In this document: positions 9,182 through 16,654 of the stretch, one piece after another
Numbering within the stretch: the stretch's first letter is position 1
Layout of the letters: each line of letters begins with the position of its first letter
Assembly (NCBI GenBank): GCA_910587235.1
Contig: CAJUKD010000011.1
Coordinates: forward strand, 18,111-82,110
Source: an uncultured Muribaculaceae bacterium
Lineage (GTDB): Bacteria; Bacteroidota; Bacteroidia; Bacteroidales; Muribaculaceae
DNA length: 64,000 nucleotides
Direction of reading: 5' to 3'
The notes under the pieces: model-generated
Seen by the model: the letters and a program-made list of their open reading frames with translations, nothing else
Database searches by the model: none
Told to the model about the DNA's origin: nothing
Translations under genes and position numbers: made by a program

Positions 9182-10297
9182 TTATTTCACCAGCACTTTG
9201 CTTACGTTGTTGCCCTGGCGGCGGATGTAGAGGCCTGCGGCAGGTTCTTCAACACGTACGCCCTGGAGGTTGTAGTATTCAACGGGGGCGTTGGCGTCGA
9301 TTTCAACGTCGGCTATGCCTGCTTTGCCGCCCTTGATCACGAGGTTCTTGATTTCCCATGTTCCGGATTTGCCGTCTTCGCTGCGGTACATGAAGCCGAG
9401 CTGGATGCGCTTGCCGTTGTAGTTGGCGAGGGCGATGTCGCCGGAGTTTACGAATGTCCAGGACGCATTGTCTGAGCATGTGGGGATTTCTACTGCAGTC
9501 CAGATGCCACCTTCTTCGCGGATGTTGAGAGTGCAGTTTGCCTTTGCGAAAGCAAGGTCGGGGAATTTGTTGTAGCAGTGTTCGAAAGCGAGAGTGTTGT
9601 CCTGTGTCAGGGTGATGACGGGCGAGATCAGCCAGCTTTCCGAAGCATACGATACGCCTTCCTTGAAGGCGGAAGCTTTCATGTAGCCGTACTTTGTGTC
9701 AGCGGTCCATACGTAGGTGAGAGCTTCGGGAAGTGTCACGTTTTCGATTGTGAACTGGCCCTGGCCTGCGGCGAAGCTTTCTTCAAATACGTTGTCGGAG
9801 GGGGTGGGGGTGGGATCGACGGGACCTTCGCCGCCTTCACCGTAGATGGTAACTTCGGTGAAACGGATCTGGCCGTTTTTTTCTGCGCCATCGCTGCCCA
9901 TGGTTGCTTTTTCGCCTACGGTGAATGTCACGCTTGAGCTGCTGCCTTCCCAGGTGATAGCTACGTCGCCTACTGCCTGAGCGGGATTGAGGTCGCCTGT
10001 GCTGGGTGTGAATGTGGTGTAACGGTAGCCGGCGTCTTTAGCAAGAGTGAAAACGATTTTGGAGATGTTTTCACCGCTGATTGCTATGGAACCTTTTGCA
10101 TAGAGGCGGATGGCGTTTGTGCCGGCGTGCAGTGAGGGAGCGGTTGTTCCGTTGTTCTTCTCGATGTCGATGGTGTAGCCGTCGATGTTCTTTGCAGTGC
10201 CGATGGCTTCTGCAAGCTGTGTGGCTGTGATAGTGGTCTGGGCGTAAGCGCCGACAGACATGGCCACTGCTGCGAGAGCGAGTAAAAATTTTTTCAT
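9182..10297 (-). CDS. Secreted choice-of-anchor-J protein with Por-like C-terminal tail
   Basis: A 371-residue exported protein with a signal peptide cleaved after AYA (about residue 19). A beta module (about residues 55-150) is followed by a Pro/Thr linker and a choice-of-anchor-J domain (about 168-325, starting EESFAAGQGQF). A tail then reads 'P-V-E-Y-Y-N-L-Q-G-V-R-V...G-L-Y-I-R-R', typical of C-terminal sorting/anchoring tails in Bacteroidales. The beta module and anchor-J domain closely resemble residues 450-770 of the lipoprotein at 16655-18967 on the other side of the divergent promoter. The gene starts 34 nt after the nuclease stop and ends at a terminator, so the two form one operon. 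It has no enzymatic motif; a ligand-binding role is inferred. Confidence 0.8.
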   Translation of the reverse strand: MKKFLLALAAVAMSVGAYAQTTITATQLAEAIGTAKNIDGYTIDIEKNNGTTAPSLHAGTNAIRLYAKGSIAISGENISKIVFTLAKDAGYRYTTFTPSTGDLNPAQAVGDVAITWEGSSSSVTFTVGEKATMGSDGAEKNGQIRFTEVTIYGEGGEGPVDPTPTPSDNVFEESFAAGQGQFTIENVTLPEALTYVWTADTKYGYMKASAFKEGVSYASESWLISPVITLTQDNTLAFEHCYNKFPDLAFAKANCTLNIREEGGIWTAVEIPTCSDNASWTFVNSGDIALANYNGKRIQLGFMYRSEDGKSGTWEIKNLVIKGGKAGIADVEIDANAPVEYYNLQGVRVEEPAAGLYIRRQGNNVSKVLVK

Positions 10298-10331
10298 AAC
10301 TGATTTGTTTGGTTGTTAATGATATTGGTTG

Positions 10332-11396
10332 TTATTTTTTGTCGACGTAGCGGCGAAGGAGAATTTCGGTGGGGAAGTGGTCGGAGTATCCGCCGAGATA
10401 TGAGCCTGCGGAATAGGTGCGTTTTGGATAGCCCACACGGTTGCCCTCGGTGTCCTTGAGGAAGTCCATGTTGAGCACTTTGGCTTCGAAGAAATGCCAG
10501 CGGCCGGCGTCATCGCCTTCAGTGAGGTTGCCGGAGATGATGATCTGGTCGAAGAGGTTCCACTGGCTCTTGTAGGCCAGTGTGCCTATGCCGCGGTCGA
10601 GCATGCGCCAGAACGGGTTGTAGAATCCGTGGGGATCTCCCTGCAGGTCTTTTATGTCTTTGCGTGCGCCGAGCACTTTGGCGCAGGATTTGTCCTGCGG
10701 GTCGTCGTTGAGGTCGCCCATTATCATTACGCCTATCTCGGGATCTACGTGCCAGAGCGAGTCGGCGATTGCCTTGCTGAGGGCTGCGGCCGCTTCTCGG
10801 TTGGGCGAGGATTGTTCCTGTCCACCGATTCGCGAGGGCCAGTGGTTGACGATCACGGCCACGCGCTGGCCGAGAAGCGAGCCTACGACGCACATCTGGT
10901 CGCGAGTGCGGAACGGTACGGCTGTCAGGCGGTGGTTGGTTACGTTCTCCAGACGGAAGTAGCGGGGATTGTAGAGCAGGCCTACGTCGACGCCGCGGGC
11001 GTCGGGGGAGTCGTGGTGCACTACTTTCAGGTTCCATTTGGCTATTTCGGGCTGTGCCACGAGGTCGTCGAGCACCGAGCGGTTCTCGATTTCCGATACA
11101 CCGATGATGGCGGGCCCGTATGGCGTGGTGCGTGTGGTGAAGTTCGATATTGCGTAGGCGAGATTATGCAGTTTCTCGCGGTATTTGCGGCCGTCCCACT
11201 GTCGCGGGCCTCCGGGAGTGAATTCTATGTCGCGGCCTTCAGGGTTGTTGGGGATGGTGTCGAAGAGGTTTTCAAGATTGTAGAAAGCCACTCCGGCAAC
11301 CTGCACACGGCGACCGGCGCTGCCGTCGGCGGGACGGGCGCAAGCAAATGCCGCGGCTACGAGCAGGGCAGCGGCTGCGAAAAGCATTCGTTTCAT
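10332..11396 (-). CDS. Secreted endonuclease/exonuclease/phosphatase family protein
   Basis: A 354-residue protein of the EEP fold (DNase I, exonuclease III and inositol phosphatases), exported by a signal peptide or lipobox-like segment (about residues 1-20, Phe-Ala-Cys-Ala). The metal and catalytic motifs are present: YNLENLFD (Asn40, Glu42), GVSEIENR (second Glu, near 100), NHWPSR (near 170), MGDLNDDP (near 225) and the terminal SDHFP (near 340). The active site therefore looks complete. It should hydrolyse phosphodiester or phosphomonoester bonds outside the cytoplasm. The neighbours (TonB receptor and OB-fold-type lipoproteins across a shared promoter region) favour nucleic acid as the substrate, but a phospholipid or sugar phosphate cannot be excluded. 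Confidence 0.88.
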   Translation of the reverse strand: MKRMLFAAAALLVAAAFACARPADGSAGRRVQVAGVAFYNLENLFDTIPNNPEGRDIEFTPGGPRQWDGRKYREKLHNLAYAISNFTTRTTPYGPAIIGVSEIENRSVLDDLVAQPEIAKWNLKVVHHDSPDARGVDVGLLYNPRYFRLENVTNHRLTAVPFRTRDQMCVVGSLLGQRVAVIVNHWPSRIGGQEQSSPNREAAAALSKAIADSLWHVDPEIGVMIMGDLNDDPQDKSCAKVLGARKDIKDLQGDPHGFYNPFWRMLDRGIGTLAYKSQWNLFDQIIISGNLTEGDDAGRWHFFEAKVLNMDFLKDTEGNRVGYPKRTYSAGSYLGGYSDHFPTEILLRRYVDKK

Positions 11397-11424
11397 TGTG
11401 GAACGGTTTTTATGTTTGGGACTC

Positions 11425-11432
11425 CAAAGATA
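11425..11432 (-). promoter_or_regulatory. -7 element of the nuclease operon
   Basis: The minus strand reads TATCTTTG, an exact TAnnTTTG -7 box, 28 nt before the nuclease start. I do not find a TTG at the usual 19-21-nt spacing. Confidence 0.5.
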
Positions 11433-11566
11433 CGAATTATAAGTACAACAGCGAGTGAAAATGTCAAAAAAAATATTGTGTGCTCCGAAAAAAATCTGTG
11501 AAGGATAATTAAAATGTTAAATGTGTCGGCTGTTTTAACTTAAATCAATAATTTGTTGTCCGGAAC

Positions 11567-11598
11567 TTGCCCAATTTAAATAAAAATACTTATTTTTG
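11567..11598 (+). promoter_or_regulatory. Promoter of the TonB-receptor operon
   Basis: TTG (11567-11569), a 21-nt spacer and TATTTTTG (11591-11598) form a consensus Bacteroidota promoter. The predicted start near 11603 gives a leader of about 100 nt before the receptor ATG. Confidence 0.7.
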
Positions 11599-11703
11599 AC
11601 GCTATTTTCACTTGTCGGAAAAGCCTCGGAATTGCTTCCGGCTTGTTCCGTTAGCCGGAAATAATTGAGTAATATCAACCAAAACCCAAAATAACAGCAA
11701 CTT

Positions 11704-14466
11704 ATGAGATTTAAACTGTTTCTGCTACTGCTGCTGACGGCAACAATGCCGCTTTTGGCGCAGTCGACGGCGACCATAGTCGGCGTCGTTGTGAACGGTA
11801 ACACCGGAAGCCCCGTGAGCGGCGCGACGGTGGCCCTTCGCGACCAAGGAAAAAGCACTACAACATCATTCAACGGCGACTTCCGTCTGCACGCCGACGC
11901 CGGCACCGAGGCGGTGCTCGTCGTGTCCTGCGACGGATTCGGCAGCTATGCCGCCGACCTCAGCATCGCCCGCGGGGTCAACGATCTCGGAGAGATCCGT
12001 ATTCTGCCCACAGGCACCGACGACGAGGAATACTTCGGCGATGTCAACGACCTTATGTTCGACGAAGCCGTTGTCGACGAGGACGAAGGCGCCTCGCAGA
12101 GTGTATCGAGCCTCTCGGGAGCCAATGACAATGTGTACTATAACACGGCATCCTACAACTTCGGTCCTATGTACTTCCGCTACCGCGGCTATGACTCGAT
12201 GTATCAGAGCGTGTATATCAACGGAATACAGTTCAACGACCTTGTGCGCGGACGCTTCAACTTCAGCACGCTGCTCGGCATGACCAGCCGCGCTTTCCGC
12301 AACAAGACCACTACTGTCGGACTCGACGCCGCCAACTATGGCTTCGGCGACATAGGCGGCGCGGTGAACTACAACACTGTCACCGATCTCTACGCACCCG
12401 GATTCAACGGTACGCTGTCCTACACCAACTCCAATTATATGCTGCGCGCCATGGCCACATATTCTTCCGGTCTGAACAAGCACGGATGGGCCTACACCAT
12501 AAGCGCCATAGGCCGCTGGGCCAAGGAAGGCGTGATGCCCGGCACATTCTATAATTCTGCAGGCCTGTTCCTGTCGGTAGAGAAAGTGTTCAACGCAAAC
12601 AATTCGCTGACGCTTACCGCTTTCGGCGGTCCCACCCAGCGCGCTACCGGCCGTGCAACCTATCAGGAAGCCTACGACCTGGCCGGCTCGAACCTCTACA
12701 ATCCCGACTGGGGTTATCAGGACGGCAAGAAGCGTTCGTCGCGCATCACGGAAACATTCGATCCCACCGTCATCCTGAACTGGCTGTACAAGAAAAAGAA
12801 TACAACGGTGAACACCGCAGCTGCATTCCGCTCGGTCTACTACAACCGCACCGCGCTGCAGTACTACAAAGCCACCGACCCCAACCCCACATATTACCGC
12901 TATCTGCCCTCTTATTATCAGGACAGCCCCGAGGAATTCGATATGTACACCGACCTGTGGGAAAACAGCGAGTACTTCCGCCAGATCAAGTGGGACCAGC
13001 TCTACGCTATCAATAATCTCAACAACCAGCACAATGTCGGCTTGCCCGAAGATCAGCATTCCGGTTCGTCCTACATCATGGAGAACCGCATCAACCATCA
13101 GCTTAACGCCATGTTCAACTCTTATGTGAACACGCGTCTGAACAACTTCATGAGCCTGCAGGGAGGTGTATCGTTCAACTACACCAAGAGCAGCAACTAC
13201 AAGACCATACGCGACCTCCTCGGCGGCGAATTCTGGCTCGACATCGACCCGTACTCCGACCGTGAGATAGCGCTTGCTCTCGGAAACCTGCAGAACGACC
13301 TCGACAACCCCAACCGCCGTGTCGGCAAGGGTGACAAGTTCGGCTACGACTACGACATCCATGCCTTGCAGGCATCGGCATGGCTGCAGAATGTCATCAA
13401 CCTGCCCCACTGGGACGTGAACTACGGCTTCAAGGTAAGCTACACCCAGTTCTACCGCGACGGCCACATGCGCAACGGACGTGCGCCCAACAACTCGCTG
13501 GGCAAGAGCAACACCCTGCGCTTCGACAACGGAGCTTTCAAAGCCGGTGCCACATATAAACTCGACGGCCGCAACCAGTTCGCCGCACACTTCGAGTACG
13601 GAACCCGCGCCCCGCTTGTCGACAATGTGTTCATCTCGCCCCGCGTCAAGAATACCATCGTCGACGACGTCGAAAGCGAACGCAACCTCGCCGCCGACCT
13701 CTCTTATATCTGGAACTACCGCCGTTTCCGCGGTTCGGTGACCGGATTCTACACCGATATCGACAATGCCATCGAACGCAACGGTTTCTACGACGAACAG
13801 TACCAGACCTATGCCAATTACGTCCTCCAGGGCGTACGTCGTGTCTACAAAGGTGTTGAAGTCGGCATGGCATTCAAGATCACACCCTCGCTGACCGCTA
13901 CTTTCGCCGGCACATACGCCCGCTTCCAGTACAAGAACAATCCCCGCGGCACGCGTTCTTTCGAAAACGGACTTTACGCCGACACGACGCAGACCGTCTA
14001 CCTCAAGAACTACTATCTCGGCTCCACACCGCAGTATGCCGCCAACCTCGGCCTTGACTATGCAGCACCGAAGAACTGGTACTTCAACGTCAACGGTACC
14101 ATACAGGGCGACGCTTACGTGAATCTGGCTCCCGCCTACCACGAAGCGATGCCCGACCTGTGGAACTTCGCCGGCGACAACCCCGAGCAGCTACAGGCCA
14201 AAATCGAGGAAATGACACGCCAGGACAAGATCCGCAGCGCGTTCACACTTAACGCATCGATAGGTAAGGTGGTGTATGTCAACCGTAAGGTGGCGCTCAA
14301 CTTCAACCTCAATGTCAATAACATCCTCAACAACCGCAACGTCGTGACCTACGCCTACCAGCAGGGTCGCGTCGACACCAAGGAATACGACAGCAGCAAG
14401 TACCCCAACCGCCTGAGCTACGCACAGGGCATACGTGTCTACTTCAATGTCGGCGTCCGTTTCTAA
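11704..14466 (+). CDS. TonB-dependent outer-membrane receptor without a SusD partner
   Basis: A 920-residue receptor: signal peptide (residues 1-19, ending LLAQ), a carboxypeptidase-regulatory-like domain (about 22-95, 'VVVNGNTGSPVSGATVAL'), an acidic linker (about 105-135), a plug (about 145-250, including the YINGIQFNDLVRG segment) and a beta barrel ending in a Gly-Val-Arg-Phe strand. It should import a ligand across the outer membrane using TonB/ExbBD energy. The next genes are not susD homologues but two DUF5689/anchor-J lipoproteins, which may take the lid or ligand-capture role. It heads a three-gene operon. Its partner across the promoter is a secreted nuclease/phosphatase-fold enzyme, pointing to a phosphate-containing polymer as the substrate (inference). 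Confidence 0.92.
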   Translation: MRFKLFLLLLLTATMPLLAQSTATIVGVVVNGNTGSPVSGATVALRDQGKSTTTSFNGDFRLHADAGTEAVLVVSCDGFGSYAADLSIARGVNDLGEIRILPTGTDDEEYFGDVNDLMFDEAVVDEDEGASQSVSSLSGANDNVYYNTASYNFGPMYFRYRGYDSMYQSVYINGIQFNDLVRGRFNFSTLLGMTSRAFRNKTTTVGLDAANYGFGDIGGAVNYNTVTDLYAPGFNGTLSYTNSNYMLRAMATYSSGLNKHGWAYTISAIGRWAKEGVMPGTFYNSAGLFLSVEKVFNANNSLTLTAFGGPTQRATGRATYQEAYDLAGSNLYNPDWGYQDGKKRSSRITETFDPTVILNWLYKKKNTTVNTAAAFRSVYYNRTALQYYKATDPNPTYYRYLPSYYQDSPEEFDMYTDLWENSEYFRQIKWDQLYAINNLNNQHNVGLPEDQHSGSSYIMENRINHQLNAMFNSYVNTRLNNFMSLQGGVSFNYTKSSNYKTIRDLLGGEFWLDIDPYSDREIALALGNLQNDLDNPNRRVGKGDKFGYDYDIHALQASAWLQNVINLPHWDVNYGFKVSYTQFYRDGHMRNGRAPNNSLGKSNTLRFDNGAFKAGATYKLDGRNQFAAHFEYGTRAPLVDNVFISPRVKNTIVDDVESERNLAADLSYIWNYRRFRGSVTGFYTDIDNAIERNGFYDEQYQTYANYVLQGVRRVYKGVEVGMAFKITPSLTATFAGTYARFQYKNNPRGTRSFENGLYADTTQTVYLKNYYLGSTPQYAANLGLDYAAPKNWYFNVNGTIQGDAYVNLAPAYHEAMPDLWNFAGDNPEQLQAKIEEMTRQDKIRSAFTLNASIGKVVYVNRKVALNFNLNVNNILNNRNVVTYAYQQGRVDTKEYDSSKYPNRLSYAQGIRVYFNVGVRF

Positions 14467-14500
14467 ATCAGTTTCCGTCACACAAACAAAGAAAAGACAG

Positions 14501-16603
14501 ATGAAAAACTCATTATTATATATAGCGGCTCTCGCCCTTGGCGCAGCGGCTCTCGGTGCCTGCGACGACAACTTCGAGCGTCCGCCGATGGTCGTGCCCT
14601 CGTGCGACTGGGAGGCAAACACCTCTATCAAAGAGCTGAAAGAAATGTACTGGGCCAATGTCAGCGGCTCGCCCGTGCAGATCGGCCTGACTGAAAAAGG
14701 CGATTCGATGATTGTGCGCGGACGCATCGCTTCCTCCGACGAAGCCGGTAACGTCTACAACAGTATCGTGCTTCAGGACAAGGACGGGGAATATGCCATC
14801 AATTTCTACGTAAGCTATTCCGACAGCTATCGCCGCTACAAGTTCGGCGAAGACGTGGCCGTTAATCTCACCGGCATGTATGTCGGAGGTTATAACGGCC
14901 TGATGCAGTTCGGCACTCTTAAAGATGGCGCCATGGCTACCATGGATGAAGAATTCTTCAAGGTGCAGGCGCGTCCGAACGGATGGCCCGAACCCGAAAA
15001 AGTCGATACCGTCCTATGCACCATGGACGATATAATGGGTGCGACTGCCGCCGCCGACCAGATGATGTGGCAGAGCCGCCTGGTGCGCATACAAGGTATG
15101 ACCCTTCAGGATCAGGGACAGCCCTGGGCCGAAGCCGAATCGACCAACCGCTATGCCACCGACGACAAAGGACAGCGTATGCTTATGCGAATCAGCAACT
15201 ACGCTACTTTCAAAAGCGAGCTTATCCCGACAGGTACGGGTGACATCGTAGGTGTCCTGAGCTACTACAACGGATGGCAGCTTGTGCCCATCGACGGCGA
15301 CGCTTTCATCGGTTTCACCCCCGCCGTAGTAGGTCCGGTAGAGCCACTGCCTGAAGCCAATATCACCATTGCAGCCCTCAAAGCTGAATATTGGGACAAC
15401 AGCAAATCCGATTACGTATCGACTATCACCGCCCGCGATGGCGACATCCCCACCATCATCGAGGGTACAGTGATTAGCTCCGACGAAAGCGGCAACATCT
15501 ACAAGTCGCTTGTCGTGGCCGACGAAACAGCTGCCGTGCTCTTCGGCATCAACGACAGCAAGCTCTGGAGCAAATACAAAGTCGGACAGCGCCTGCGCAT
15601 CAATGTCACAGACATGAACATAGGCCGCTACCGTAACTTGATGCAGATCGGTGCAGGACAGGGCGACCAGATGGGACGCATGGAACTTGGCACTTTCCGT
15701 TCTGCAACACAGCTTATCGGTGATCCCGCTCCATTCACTGTGCAGCCCAAGGTGACAACCATCGATGTACTTAATGCCTCCAAAGCTACGCAGGAAGGAC
15801 AGATACAGTGGCAGAGCCAGCTTGTGAAGCTCGAAGGCGTGCACTTCGCACAGCCCGGCGAACCCTTCGTCAGCGGCAACCAGAACACCAACCGCGATCT
15901 TCTCAGTGCTGCCGGCGCCGCTATCATCGTCCGCACAAGCAGCTACGCTACTTTCAAGGATGAACTCCTTCCCGTCGGAACCGGCAACGTGACTGCAATC
16001 GTCGGCCAGTTCAACAACGACATGCAGCTCCAGCTTATCAACTCCGACGGCTGTGCCGACTTCGACGGCGTACCCGAAACGCCCGATACACCCGACACGC
16101 CTGTCATCACTCCCGGAGCCACAATCTTCGAAACGTCTTTTCAGGACGGTAGCCTCGGCCAGTTTACGATCGACAACAAGAGCGTGGCATCCTGGACCGG
16201 ATGGCGTGCACAGCAGAAGGACAACTCGCCCAGCTGTGCGATTGCCAACAGCTACGTCAACGGTGCCAACGAAGCAGCCGAAAGCTGGCTGGTTTCGCCT
16301 GCCGTTCAACTCGGAACCGCTTCGGCGCTCTTCTTCAAGCATGCTTTCGGTTTCTACTTCCCTTCAGAACAGGGTGAATTCTGTGTGCTCCGCATACAGG
16401 CCGACGGAGGCGAGTGGGAGCAGCTGCCCATAACCACTTATCCTGCCCGCGGAACAGGCAACTGGTCGAAGTTTGTCGATTGTTCTTTCGATCTCTCGAA
16501 GTACGACGGCAAGTCGGTTAAAGTGGCTTTCTGCTACAAGAACGATGGCGCACAGAGCATTGCCTGGGAAATTCAGGACTTCAAGCTGACCGGTAATAAA
16601 TAA
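14501..16603 (+). CDS. Surface lipoprotein with two DUF5689 domains and an anchor-J domain
   Basis: The start at 14501 (700 residues) gives a proper lipoprotein signal ending Leu-Gly-Ala-Cys-Asp-Asp; the frame open from 14435 would overlap the receptor gene and begin with non-signal sequence. Two similar halves follow (about residues 40-265 and 300-510). Each opens with 'I-K-E-L-K...Y-W' or 'I-A-A-L-K...Y-W', then 'G-x-I-x-S-S-D-E-(A/S)-G-N-(V/I)-Y' and 'Y-R/K-N/G-L-M-Q', the DUF5689 pattern (OB-fold-like). A choice-of-anchor-J domain ends the protein (about 535-700). It begins 34 nt after the receptor stop. I infer a cell-surface binding subunit of the receptor. OB-type folds often bind nucleic acid or oligosaccharides. 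Confidence 0.85.
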   Translation: MKNSLLYIAALALGAAALGACDDNFERPPMVVPSCDWEANTSIKELKEMYWANVSGSPVQIGLTEKGDSMIVRGRIASSDEAGNVYNSIVLQDKDGEYAINFYVSYSDSYRRYKFGEDVAVNLTGMYVGGYNGLMQFGTLKDGAMATMDEEFFKVQARPNGWPEPEKVDTVLCTMDDIMGATAAADQMMWQSRLVRIQGMTLQDQGQPWAEAESTNRYATDDKGQRMLMRISNYATFKSELIPTGTGDIVGVLSYYNGWQLVPIDGDAFIGFTPAVVGPVEPLPEANITIAALKAEYWDNSKSDYVSTITARDGDIPTIIEGTVISSDESGNIYKSLVVADETAAVLFGINDSKLWSKYKVGQRLRINVTDMNIGRYRNLMQIGAGQGDQMGRMELGTFRSATQLIGDPAPFTVQPKVTTIDVLNASKATQEGQIQWQSQLVKLEGVHFAQPGEPFVSGNQNTNRDLLSAAGAAIIVRTSSYATFKDELLPVGTGNVTAIVGQFNNDMQLQLINSDGCADFDGVPETPDTPDTPVITPGATIFETSFQDGSLGQFTIDNKSVASWTGWRAQQKDNSPSCAIANSYVNGANEAAESWLVSPAVQLGTASALFFKHAFGFYFPSEQGEFCVLRIQADGGEWEQLPITTYPARGTGNWSKFVDCSFDLSKYDGKSVKVAFCYKNDGAQSIAWEIQDFKLTGNK

Positions 16604-16654
16604 CCGCTGCCGACGCACATTAAAACACCAACAGCATAAAATCAAACGCAAAAT

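Larger units (their letters stand above)
11397..11703. other. Divergent control region of the putative uptake locus
   Basis: This 307-nt region separates the nuclease operon (minus) from the TonB-receptor operon (plus). It is AT-rich and carries outward-facing promoters at 11425-11432 (minus) and 11567-11598 (plus). No regulator gene or obvious operator repeat is visible. Confidence 0.7.

Noticed and set aside
11866..14142. Long open frame (758 codons) antisense to the TonB receptor
   Set aside because: It mirrors the GC-rich codon pattern of the receptor, has no signal, domain or start context, and lies wholly inside a well-supported gene.
15014..16342. 442-codon frame antisense to the DUF5689 lipoprotein
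   Set aside because: Same shadow effect; the sense strand has clear domains and a lipobox.
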